DNA of 6,698 nucleotides from Coriobacteriia bacterium. GTDB taxonomy: Bacteria > Actinomycetota > Coriobacteriia > Anaerosomatales > SLCP01. A program made the translations under genes and the position numbers. Every line of letters begins with the position of its first letter. Position 1 is the stretch's first letter. Below the pieces are notes generated by a model that was not told where the DNA came from, did no database searches, and worked only from the letters and a program-made list of their open reading frames with translations. The DNA lies in NCBI GenBank assembly GCA_007123455.1, contig SKKZ01000259.1, forward strand, positions 1 through 6,698. Reading direction: 5' to 3'. Shown here one piece after another: positions 1 through 6,606 of this stretch.

Positions 1-1367
1 AGGAGAGACGAAATGCCCCGCACGTCGTACCCGCCGATGCGCGCACGCAGAATCAGTGCAAGCGCGGTGAGATTCAGGAAGTAGAAGATGCCGTCTGCTA
101 TCGGGATACCTTTGAGTCCGATGCCGGCCCAACCGGCGACACCGGTGGTGAGCGTCGCGTACAGCGCGATCTGGATTACCGTCAGACCGAGGTTCGTAAG
201 CATGGGCGTGCGTGTGTCCTGCATCGAGTAGAACGTCTTCAACACGTACATGAACGCCGCGAAGAAGAAGAGCCCCGCTGCCCACCAGATGAGGATCTCT
301 GCGACCGCCGGAACGTCCTCGGCGGTGAAACGTCCCGCCCGATACAGCGTGATCAAGGGTGTGCTCAGCGCGATCAGCATCGCGGCCATCGGCACGATCA
401 GCAGAGCAGTCGCACGGAATCCCCGCGCGAACTGGGCTTTGAAGTCCCCCCAGTCCCGGCGCCCTGCCGCCTCGGAGAGTTCGGTGAAGATAGCTGTGGC
501 CAAAGCGACCGCGAAGATACCGTACGGCAGCTGGTAGAACATCCATGCGTAGAGCAGGGTCGCCGGACCGTCGATCGAGGACTCGAGTGCGTAGGCATTC
601 CTGAAGGAGACCGCCACCACGTTGGTCGCCACATAGATGACGGTCGGAACAGCCATTCGTCCCATCGCGCGCATTCCGGGATGCTTCAGGTCGATCGTCG
701 GGGTATAGCGGACTCCGGACTTGATGAGGCTCGGCACCTGGACCGCGAACATCACGAACACGCCGAGCGAAGTGCCTACTGCCAGAATCACGAAGGCGAG
801 GTCCGGGTCGTGCCCGTAGGCAGGCACATAGAATACGAGCAGCGTGATGATGACGACGAGGTTGTTGAAGACCGGGCCGATCGCGGGCCACAGAAAGCGC
901 CGTTGCGCAGTGAGCAGACCGCTGATGACGGCACCGGCACCGTATGCCACGATCTGGATTGCGAAGAAGCGGAAGAACTCGGTGGCGAGACGGGCTTCCT
1001 CGGGTGTGATGCGGAAGGTCTGCGTACGCACGACCTGCTCGGCGAAGATGGTCCCGAGAATAGAGACGATCGCGAGGGCGACAAACGTGAGGTTGAACAG
1101 CGAACTCGCGTAACGCCACGCGTCCTCTTCGCCGCCCTCTTTCCGACGCTCGAGGAAGACCGGGATGAACAAGGAGCTGATGACTCCGCCGGCGACCAAC
1201 TCGTAGATCATGTTGGGGATGTTGTTCGCGACGCTGTAGGAAGCGGCCATGGCTGTCACGCCGAGCGCATATGCTGTCGCCCACGTGCGCACGAACCCGG
1301 TCACCCGGGACAGCGCAGTGGAGATCGACATGATGGCGGTCGAGCGGGCTATGGCCGGCTTGCTGAT
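1..1367 (-). CDS. murJ: Lipid II flippase MurJ (MviN family), 3' end outside window
   Basis: Inner-membrane flippase of the MOP/MATE-like superfamily that moves lipid II across the membrane for peptidoglycan synthesis. I translated the reverse strand: the frame is open from 1367 to the left edge, about 455 codons. Full-length MurJ is roughly 500-550 residues, so the C-terminal helices are missing. Family landmarks, numbering the ATC at 1367 as residue 1: ARSTAIMS then SRVTGFVR (7-27), with R21 and R27 matching E. coli R18 and R24; IPNMIYELVAGG; QLPYGIFAVALATAIF (around 279-294); LYRAGRF (341-347); QDTRTPM (383-389). Many hydrophobic segments follow one another throughout. The YEL-xx-GG and QLPYG forms are those I associate with actinobacterial MurJ/MviN. 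Start: the first ATG in frame (1331) would remove about 12 conserved residues and has no Shine-Dalgarno, whereas an ATC at 1367 sits behind a strong one. Transcribed divergently from the downstream cluster. Family assignment is secure; the start is not. Confidence 0.93.
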   Translation of the reverse strand, partial: MSKPAIARSTAIMSISTALSRVTGFVRTWATAYALGVTAMAASYSVANNIPNMIYELVAGGVISSLFIPVFLERRKEGGEEDAWRYASSLFNLTFVALAIVSILGTIFAEQVVRTQTFRITPEEARLATEFFRFFAIQIVAYGAGAVISGLLTAQRRFLWPAIGPVFNNLVVIITLLVFYVPAYGHDPDLAFVILAVGTSLGVFVMFAVQVPSLIKSGVRYTPTIDLKHPGMRAMGRMAVPTVIYVATNVVAVSFRNAYALESSIDGPATLLYAWMFYQLPYGIFAVALATAIFTELSEAAGRRDWGDFKAQFARGFRATALLIVPMAAMLIALSTPLITLYRAGRFTAEDVPAVAEILIWWAAGLFFFAAFMYVLKTFYSMQDTRTPMLTNLGLTVIQIALYATLTTGVAGWAGIGLKGIPIADGIFYFLNLTALALILRARIGGYDVRGISSL

Positions 1368-1371
1368 AGGT

Positions 1372-1379
1372 CCTCCTCC
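1372..1379 (-). promoter_or_regulatory. Ribosome binding site for murJ, pointing to an ATC start
   Basis: Reading the minus strand, GGAGGAGG is followed by ACCT and then ATC-AGC-AAG at 1367. The spacer is 7 nt if the first GGAGG is used and 4 nt if AGGAGG is used. No ATG, GTG or TTG lies in the murJ frame at suitable distance. The next ATG in frame (1331) is about 40 nt from this site and has nothing purine-rich of its own. The site therefore argues for initiation at or very near the ATC. Confidence 0.7.
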
Positions 1380-1418
1380 CTCGGCGACACATCTCTCGAA
1401 GATGCGGCACCCCGCGTT

Positions 1419-1424
1419 ATTGTA
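1419..1424 (-). promoter_or_regulatory. Candidate -10 box for murJ
   Basis: The minus strand reads TACAAT here, five of six matches to TATAAT, in a locally A/T-rich patch of an otherwise GC-rich region. The transcript would begin near 1412 and have a leader of about 45 nt before the murJ ribosome binding site. The region one spacer upstream shows no clear TTGACA, so the assignment rests on the -10 match and position alone. Confidence 0.4.
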
Positions 1425-1462
1425 ATGCTTTGCCAGCAGTAAGCAGGCCGAAGCCCGGCGCG

Positions 1463-1494
1463 GTGACCGTTCCGTTACGGAACGATGTGGTCAC
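1463..1494. promoter_or_regulatory. Long imperfect inverted repeat in divergent promoter region (possible operator)
   Basis: A near-perfect palindrome, CGTTCCGT-T-ACGGAACG, occupies 1468-1484. It is flanked by a second pair of arms: GTGACC at 1463-1468 pairs with GGTCAC at 1489-1494, with an asymmetric ATGT bulge on the right. It lies between the candidate murJ -10 (1419-1424) and the candidate plus-strand -10 (1507-1512), covering the approximate -35 region of the latter. No T-run follows either arm and it lies between divergent genes, so an intrinsic terminator is unlikely. A binding site for a dimeric regulator is the simplest reading. I do not recognise the regulator. Confidence 0.5.
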
Positions 1495-1506
1495 GTGCGA
1501 TTGGGC

Positions 1507-1512
1507 TATACT
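1507..1512 (+). promoter_or_regulatory. Candidate -10 box for the plus-strand cluster
   Basis: TATACT stands out in a GC-rich stretch 115 nt before the start of the AlkP-like gene. The expected -35 position (about 1484-1489) has no TTGACA-like hexamer and coincides with the right arm of the inverted repeat, which would suit either an activator-dependent or a repressed promoter. A transcript starting near 1519 would have a leader of about 108 nt, opening with a small GC stem (GGGCG at 1520-1524 with CGCCC at 1530-1534). I see no recognisable riboswitch in the leader. Confidence 0.35.
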
Positions 1513-1613
1513 GGCAGGCGGGCGCCGGACGCCCGGTCGGCCGAGTGTCAGGCCTCGACCTCGAACCATGCCCTCATCGATACCGTTTCCCGTTAGTGCA
1601 GCGTGTACACCGT

Positions 1614-1619
1614 AAGGGA
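1614..1619 (+). promoter_or_regulatory. Ribosome binding site deciding the start of the AlkP-like gene
   Basis: AAGGGA lies 7 nt before the ATG at 1627. The upstream in-frame GTG at 1603 has no purine-rich sequence before it and would add eight polar residues (MYTVRDRH) in front of a clear signal peptide. The ATG at 1627 is therefore preferred. Confidence 0.55.
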
Positions 1620-1626
1620 TCGTCAC

Positions 1627-3942
1627 ATGAAGCACATCGTCATACTCGCCCTGGCTGCCGCGATGACCATGAGTGCCGTCCTCGCCTGTCCAGTTGACGC
1701 ATCCGCGAGCGGGATGCCTGCGTCGCGAGTCGTGCTCGTGCTCGCTCCGTATCTCCAATGGAGCGACGTCGATCCGACGATCGCTCCGACGATTCACGAG
1801 CTGGCCGAGCAGGGTGCTACCGGCAACATCAATCTACGTAACAGGAGCCGTGTGGCACGTCCGCCTTCGCCGCTGCAAGGAGCACTCACGTTCTCTGCGG
1901 GCACGTGGGCTGCGTCCGAACCCCTTGCGCCACAGCCGCATAGCGTGCACGAGTACTACGAAGGTGGCTCGGCACTGGATGCGTACACCCGGATGACGGG
2001 CGTCGATGCCGCGGGATATGAGATCGTGTTCCTCGGTCTTCCCCGGACGGTACGTCTCAACGAAGGGGCGACCACTCTTGCGGTCAGACTCGGTGCACTC
2101 GGTCAGGCGGTACGCGATGAAGGCGGCGTGACCGCAGCGATCGGAAACTCTGATGCGGGTTACGAGGTCCGCGGTGTGTGGCGCGACCGGCCGGCGGCTG
2201 CAGTAGCCATGGACGAGGATGGACGAGTCCCGCTTGGCAACGTCTCGAGCGATCTGCTCACGAATGACCCCGATGCACCGTTCGGTTTCGCGACCGATCT
2301 CGACGCATTCCAGCAGGAATACGAGCGGGTCAGCGAGAGTGCTGATCTCCACGGAGGCCCCTCGTTCATCGTGCTCGACGCCGGTGACCCCCATCGGGCC
2401 CGCGAGGTCGCACTCGATGTGATGCCCGCCGTCGCCGAATCGCACAGGCTTGCCGCGGTCGGCACCCTCGATTCGGTGGTGGAGATGGCACTCGGCACCC
2501 TGCCGGACGATGGTGTCCTCATGGTGCTGCCTCAGGTGATCGCCCCGGAGACGGGTACCATAACCGGGCTCGGTCCGAGTATCGTCTACGGCCCCGGATG
2601 GTCCGGCTATCTCAGCTCCTCGTCGACTCAGCGCGGTGGATTGGTGACGAATCTCGATGTCGCGGCTACCGTTCTGACCGAGCTCGGTATCGAGATACCG
2701 GTCGAAGTGTTGGGCAATCCGATGGTGTCAGATGGCTCCGTCATCCCGGCTGATGCGCGGATCGGGGAGCTTCGTGCCGCGAACCTGACCGCGATCGCCA
2801 TCGAAGCGGCCAAGCCTGCCGTCGTCAACGGGTTCATCGCATCGACCACCATCGTGTTGCTGCTCTGCACGATCGTGCTCCTTCGTGCCAGGAGGTGGCC
2901 CGGGCGGGCGGTCTCGTTCATATCCGTGTACGGTCGCAAGCTCATGTTGCTGGCACTCGCGGTCCCTCCCGCCTCGACCCTCATGTTTCTCGTAGATCCG
3001 CGGCCTGCCTCGCCCGGCACTGCACTATCCAGCTTCTTCATCACGCTTGCGATCATCTGGGCGTTCGGGCTGCTACTCGAACGGTTCACCGGCCCGCGTA
3101 TGCCGGTGGTGGTGATCAGTCTGATGACGGTCGCGGTCATCTCCGTGGACCAGTTCCTCGGCGCGCCGCTCTCGTACACGAGTTTCCTCGGGTATTCTCC
3201 GCTGCCCGGGGCACGATACTACGGTCTGGGCAACGAGGGGGCCGCGCTCCTCTTCGGTGCCGCGGTCATCGGCTACGCCATGCTACTCGACGAGTATCGC
3301 GATGCGTCGTGGGTCCGCGGTGCGGGTCTCTGGGGGTTGCCGGTCCTCGGTCTTGTCGTGACCTGGGTCGGAGCCGCGCCCAACTTCGGTGCGAACATCG
3401 CCGTAGCTATCTGGGCGGTCGTCGGCTTCGCCGCGATGTGGATAATCTACAACAAGATACGCATAGACTGGCGTATCGTCGTGGCCTCTGTCCTCGTGAT
3501 GGTCATGCTTATCGCTGTCTTCACACTTATAGACATGCGTGCCGAGGCCGGTTCGCGGTCCCATCTCGTGCGGGCGTGGGAGAGCATGGCCAAGGGCGGC
3601 GTCTCCGAGTTGTGGCTGATAATCGTACGGAAGGCGGAAACGAACATCCGAGTCCTCACGCACACGAACTGGTCGTATCTGTTGATAGCAGTGCTGGCGT
3701 TTCTCGGTTTCATGCGGTGGCGCCCTCACGGCGACTTCGCGGCGACCCTGGCGGAGAACCCCGGGTATTCGGCCGGAATGGCTGCCTGCCTGATCGGTGG
3801 ACTCGCTGCCTACCTGACGGAGGACTCGGGAATCGTCCTGCCTGCGCTCATCATGATCTATGTCGGCGTCGGCATCCTCCATCTGATGCTTGACCGACTT
3901 CCCCGTGCGGTGACCGAGGGGGCGGCGGAGGAGCGATGCTGA
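1627..3942 (+). CDS. Membrane protein with alkaline-phosphatase-like ectodomain (uncharacterised)
   Basis: A 771-residue protein of no established function that I know of. Residues 1-27 form a signal peptide (MKHIVILALAAAMTMSAVLA...), with a possible ASA-S cleavage site near 27 and an imperfect lipobox VLAC at 18-21. Residues about 30-395 resemble an alkaline phosphatase/sulfatase-superfamily fold: hydrophobic strand VVLVLAPYLQWSDV (35-48), TIHELAEQGATGNINLR (55-71), LTFSAGTW around 87-94, DAGDPHR (251-257), and STQRGGLVTNLDVAATVL (333-350). The usual strand-end metal-binding Asp of the superfamily seems to be Ala40-Pro41 here, so activity is doubtful. From 403 onward there are about ten membrane helices (first at about 403-421), with conserved-looking loops GYSPLPGARYYGLGNEG (522-538), AGSRSHLVR (641-649) and TEDSG (731-735). 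Its last 7 nt overlap the next gene, suggesting translational coupling. The AlkP similarity is from motif recognition only. Confidence 0.75.
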   Translation: MKHIVILALAAAMTMSAVLACPVDASASGMPASRVVLVLAPYLQWSDVDPTIAPTIHELAEQGATGNINLRNRSRVARPPSPLQGALTFSAGTWAASEPLAPQPHSVHEYYEGGSALDAYTRMTGVDAAGYEIVFLGLPRTVRLNEGATTLAVRLGALGQAVRDEGGVTAAIGNSDAGYEVRGVWRDRPAAAVAMDEDGRVPLGNVSSDLLTNDPDAPFGFATDLDAFQQEYERVSESADLHGGPSFIVLDAGDPHRAREVALDVMPAVAESHRLAAVGTLDSVVEMALGTLPDDGVLMVLPQVIAPETGTITGLGPSIVYGPGWSGYLSSSSTQRGGLVTNLDVAATVLTELGIEIPVEVLGNPMVSDGSVIPADARIGELRAANLTAIAIEAAKPAVVNGFIASTTIVLLLCTIVLLRARRWPGRAVSFISVYGRKLMLLALAVPPASTLMFLVDPRPASPGTALSSFFITLAIIWAFGLLLERFTGPRMPVVVISLMTVAVISVDQFLGAPLSYTSFLGYSPLPGARYYGLGNEGAALLFGAAVIGYAMLLDEYRDASWVRGAGLWGLPVLGLVVTWVGAAPNFGANIAVAIWAVVGFAAMWIIYNKIRIDWRIVVASVLVMVMLIAVFTLIDMRAEAGSRSHLVRAWESMAKGGVSELWLIIVRKAETNIRVLTHTNWSYLLIAVLAFLGFMRWRPHGDFAATLAENPGYSAGMAACLIGGLAAYLTEDSGIVLPALIMIYVGVGILHLMLDRLPRAVTEGAAEERC

Positions 3943-4889
3943 GTGTCGCCACGCTCGCCTGGCATGCGGTCGGTTTGACCGTCGTTGCTCTGGCGGCTGT
4001 GGCGGTACCGTGGGCCGGCATGCGCATGCTGGCTCCTTCTCTCGCTCAGAGCGCGCGCACGGTCCGCAACTACCGCGGCCGCGAGGTGTTCCTCGGCCTC
4101 GGTCTCGTGTGGGTGTTCTGGGGCGTAGCCATGGCGATCCACCAGCTCGTGGCGATGTTGTTCTCGCTGCCGCATGAGTACACGACTTCGCTATGGTTCC
4201 AGACCATGCTAGCGATACCTCTCGTTGCCGGAGCATTCACGTTCGGCCTCATCGATGACTCCTTCGGGACCGCCGGCCACAAGGGATTTCGTGGTCATCT
4301 CGCGGCGTTACTGAACGGTCGCCTCACCACCGGTTCGATCAAGCTCTTCGGCATCGGATTCCTGGCCCTTGTGGGGGCGGCATGGCCCGCCTTGGCATGG
4401 GACGGAGTGACGGTCTTGACATTGCTGCACTACGGCGTTGCCGTGCTGGTCATCGGACTTGCGGCCAACATCGTGAACCTGTTCGATCTGCGTCCCGGCC
4501 GGGCGCTCAAAGTCTACACGCTACTCGTGTTCATCGCGGTTCCGATCGGTGTCTGGTCGCTCGTCCGTACCGATGACGGGTTGCCGCTGGCAAGCGCACT
4601 CTTCGACGGATTGATGGTGCTCGTCGTCGTGCTTGGCCCCGTCATCGCGGTGTGGCGTTTCGATGTAACCGAGTCAGGGATGCTCGGGGATGCCGGGGCG
4701 AACGCTTTCGGGATGCTCGCGGGGTTGCTGCTCGTCTTCGCTCTCCCGTTCACGGGAGCGGTAGTGGCCGCCGTCGTACTGCTCGGCTTGAACCTGGCCT
4801 CGGAGCGCGTGTCGTTCTCAGCGGTTATCGAGCGCATCGCCGTGTTTGCTGCCATCGACCGATGGGGGAGGGCGCGTCACGACGTTTGA
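3936..4889 (+). CDS. PNPT-family (MraY/WecA-like) polyprenyl-phosphate sugar-1-phosphate transferase, divergent
   Basis: A 317-residue polytopic membrane protein. The family transfers a sugar-1-phosphate from a UDP-sugar to undecaprenyl phosphate on the cytoplasmic face. Visible motifs: NYRGREV (45-51) in the first cytoplasmic loop; GLIDDSFG (104-111) with the paired Asp107-Asp108; GHKGFRGHLAAL-NGRLTTGSIKL (114-137) with Lys136; NIVNLFDLRPGRALK (178-192), the N-xx-N-xx-D motif; and GMLGDAGAN (248-256) with Asp252. About nine or ten hydrophobic helices surround these. The length fits the family (about 320-360). Oddities: the glycine/aspartate-rich text after the N-xx-N-xx-D motif of MraY/WecA/TagO is replaced by LRPGRALK, and I see no HxHH-type histidine motif near the C-terminus. 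It is therefore unlikely to be the cell's MraY, and the sugar and acceptor are unknown. GGAGGAG lies just before the ATG, which overlaps the preceding stop region (ATGCTGA). Confidence 0.82.
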   Translation: MLSVATLAWHAVGLTVVALAAVAVPWAGMRMLAPSLAQSARTVRNYRGREVFLGLGLVWVFWGVAMAIHQLVAMLFSLPHEYTTSLWFQTMLAIPLVAGAFTFGLIDDSFGTAGHKGFRGHLAALLNGRLTTGSIKLFGIGFLALVGAAWPALAWDGVTVLTLLHYGVAVLVIGLAANIVNLFDLRPGRALKVYTLLVFIAVPIGVWSLVRTDDGLPLASALFDGLMVLVVVLGPVIAVWRFDVTESGMLGDAGANAFGMLAGLLLVFALPFTGAVVAAVVLLGLNLASERVSFSAVIERIAVFAAIDRWGRARHDV

Positions 4890-4934
4890 TCGGAGGGAGC
4901 GCGAACGAATCGCCCACATGTCGTCGCGCGCGGG

Positions 4935-4940
4935 TAGAAT
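4935..4940 (+). promoter_or_regulatory. Candidate internal promoter -10 before pyrG
   Basis: TAGAAT lies in the 99-bp gap between the PNPT gene and pyrG, about 49 nt before the pyrG ATG. No good -35 hexamer is visible 16-18 nt upstream. It could give pyrG its own transcript apart from read-through. The run GGCGGGA with an 8-nt spacer (or GGAGG with 13 nt) serves as the pyrG ribosome binding site. The leader does not show the GGGC start plus attenuator arrangement known from Bacillus pyrG. Confidence 0.3.
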
Positions 4941-4988
4941 GGCAGGGAGGTATGGCGAGTCGAGGCGGACGGAGGCGGGATTCGACTG

Positions 4989-6602
4989 ATGGCAAAACAC
5001 ATCTTCGTGACCGGTGGCGTGGTGAGTTCCCTCGGAAAGGGGATCACGGCAGCTTCACTCGGTCGGTTGCTCAAGTCGCGAGGCCTCAAAGTCACGATTC
5101 AGAAGCTCGACCCGTACCTCAACGTCGATCCCGGCACGATGAGCCCGTTCCAGCACGGGGAGGTGTTCGTGACGGATGACGGGGGAGAGACCGACCTCGA
5201 CCTCGGGCACTACGAGCGTTTCATCGACGAGTCGCTCTCCCGTGACTGCAGTGTGACCGCCGGTTCTATCTACCAGACGGTCGTGAACAAAGAGCGCCGC
5301 GGCGACTTCCTCGGCGGCACCGTGCAGGTCATCCCTCACGTCACCAACGAGATCAAAGACCGCATCACGCGTCTTGCCGAGCAGACCCAGCCTGACGTGA
5401 TCATCACCGAGGTGGGCGGTACGGTCGGTGACATCGAATCACTTCCGTTCATCGAGGCGATACGGCAGCTGCGCAAGGATGTCGGATGGCAGAACGTGTG
5501 CTACATCCACGTCACCCTTGTTCCCTACATCGCTGCTTCGGCCGAGCTCAAGACCAAGCCGACTCAACACTCGGTCAAGGAGCTGCGCTCCATCGGTATC
5601 CAGCCCGACTTCATCGTCTGCCGGTCGGACCGGCCAATCGATGCGGGTATCCGCCGCAAGATAGCGCTCTTCTGCGACGTGGACCCGAAGGCGGTTGTGA
5701 GTGCGCAAGACGCACGCTCGATCTACGACGTGCCGATGCGCCTGCGTGAGCAGGGCCTCGACGAGATGGTCATCGACCGTCTCGGCCTGGAGTGCGGCGA
5801 GCCCGACATGACCGAGTGGGAGCGCTTCGTCGCACACTCGGCGTCGCTGGCGGACACCGTCGATATCGCACTCGTCGGCAAGTACGTTGCTCTGCCGGAC
5901 GCATATCTCTCGATCACCGAGGCCCTTGATCATGCGGGCATCCATCACGATCACAAGGTGAACGTGCATTGGGTCGATGCCGAGAGTCTCACGCCTGAGG
6001 AGGTCGAGCAGATCCTGTCCGAGATGGACGGGATTCTCGTGCCGGGCGGATTCGGGATCCGCGGTATCGAGGGGAAGGTCCGCGCAGCACGTCATGCGCG
6101 CGAGAACGCCATACCATACCTTGGCATTTGTCTCGGGATGCAGGTCGGGGTCATCGAATACGCACGGCACGTCGCGGGATTGTCAGGAGCGAACTCTCCC
6201 GAGTTCGAGCCGGCGACAGAGCATCCCGTCATCGACCTCATGCGCGACCAGCATGACATCGCCGACATGGGCGGCACGATGCGCCTCGGCTCGTATCCCT
6301 GCAAGATCACGGCCGGAAGTCTGGGGCACGCCGCGTATGGCGAAGAGGTCATCTACGAGCGGCACCGCCATCGCTTCGAGGTCAACAACGCATACCGGCA
6401 GCAGCTTGCGGATGCGGGCCTCATCATCAGCGGCATTTCTCCGGACGGCAGGCTCGTCGAGATGGTGGAGTTGCCCGATCACCCGTGGTTCGTCGGCAAC
6501 CAGGGTCATCCCGAGTTCAAGAGCCGGCCTACGCGTCCCGCTCCGCTCTTCCGCGACTTCATAGGCGCTGCCGTGGAGCGCAAGCGCACCCGCAAGGGGT
6601 AG
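4989..6602 (+). CDS. pyrG: CTP synthase (glutamine-hydrolysing)
   Basis: Cytoplasmic enzyme that converts UTP, ATP and glutamine to CTP, the last step of de novo pyrimidine nucleotide synthesis. At 537 residues it is complete (the family is about 530-550). The N-terminal synthetase domain (about 1-265) has the P-loop region VVSSLGKG (11-18), [15 protein letters not shown] (39-53), the Mg/UTP region [16 protein letters not shown] (63-78, with Asp71), [13 protein letters not shown] (93-105) and [12 protein letters not shown] (140-151, with Glu141). The C-terminal class I glutamine amidotransferase domain has PGGFGIRG, the nucleophile elbow GICLGMQ with Cys381, and HPEFKSRP with His507 and Glu509 completing the triad. 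[11 protein letters not shown] is also typical of the family. All key residues are present, so it should be active. It follows the PNPT gene by 99 nt and precedes a peptidase gene by 4 nt. CTP supply links it to CDP-activated lipid and wall precursors as well as nucleic acids. Confidence 0.99.
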   Translation: MAKHIFVTGGVVSSLGKGITAASLGRLLKSRGLKVTIQKLDPYLNVDPGTMSPFQHGEVFVTDDGGETDLDLGHYERFIDESLSRDCSVTAGSIYQTVVNKERRGDFLGGTVQVIPHVTNEIKDRITRLAEQTQPDVIITEVGGTVGDIESLPFIEAIRQLRKDVGWQNVCYIHVTLVPYIAASAELKTKPTQHSVKELRSIGIQPDFIVCRSDRPIDAGIRRKIALFCDVDPKAVVSAQDARSIYDVPMRLREQGLDEMVIDRLGLECGEPDMTEWERFVAHSASLADTVDIALVGKYVALPDAYLSITEALDHAGIHHDHKVNVHWVDAESLTPEEVEQILSEMDGILVPGGFGIRGIEGKVRAARHARENAIPYLGICLGMQVGVIEYARHVAGLSGANSPEFEPATEHPVIDLMRDQHDIADMGGTMRLGSYPCKITAGSLGHAAYGEEVIYERHRHRFEVNNAYRQQLADAGLIISGISPDGRLVEMVELPDHPWFVGNQGHPEFKSRPTRPAPLFRDFIGAAVERKRTRKG

Positions 6603-6606
6603 GGAG

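Noticed and set aside
681..1442. 253-codon plus-strand open frame
   Set aside because: It lies antisense to murJ, and its product is a charged low-complexity string rich in D, E, R and H, typical of the reverse of a membrane-protein gene in GC-rich DNA. It has no family motif.
1463..1494. Inverted repeat as an intrinsic terminator
   Set aside because: It lies between divergent gene starts, not after a gene, and no U-tract follows on either strand.
1603..1626. Upstream GTG start for the AlkP-like gene
   Set aside because: It adds a charged octapeptide before the signal sequence and lacks a ribosome binding site, while the ATG at 1627 has AAGGGA at 7 nt.
2895..3893. 332-codon plus-strand open frame inside the AlkP-like gene
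   Set aside because: It is a shifted-frame shadow, with an Arg-rich composition and no hydrophobic or domain pattern.
3283..4236. 317-codon minus-strand open frame across the AlkP-like/PNPT junction
   Set aside because: It is antisense to two genes with clear motifs; its own product is Arg/His/Asp-rich and without recognisable features.
4952..5179. Small frame starting with ATG just after GGGAGG upstream of pyrG
   Set aside because: The purine run is only one base from the ATG, too close to serve it; the frame overlaps pyrG out of phase and the product is Arg-rich with no motif.
5439..6170. 243-codon minus-strand open frame inside pyrG
   Set aside because: pyrG is fully intact on the other strand; this is a codon-bias shadow.
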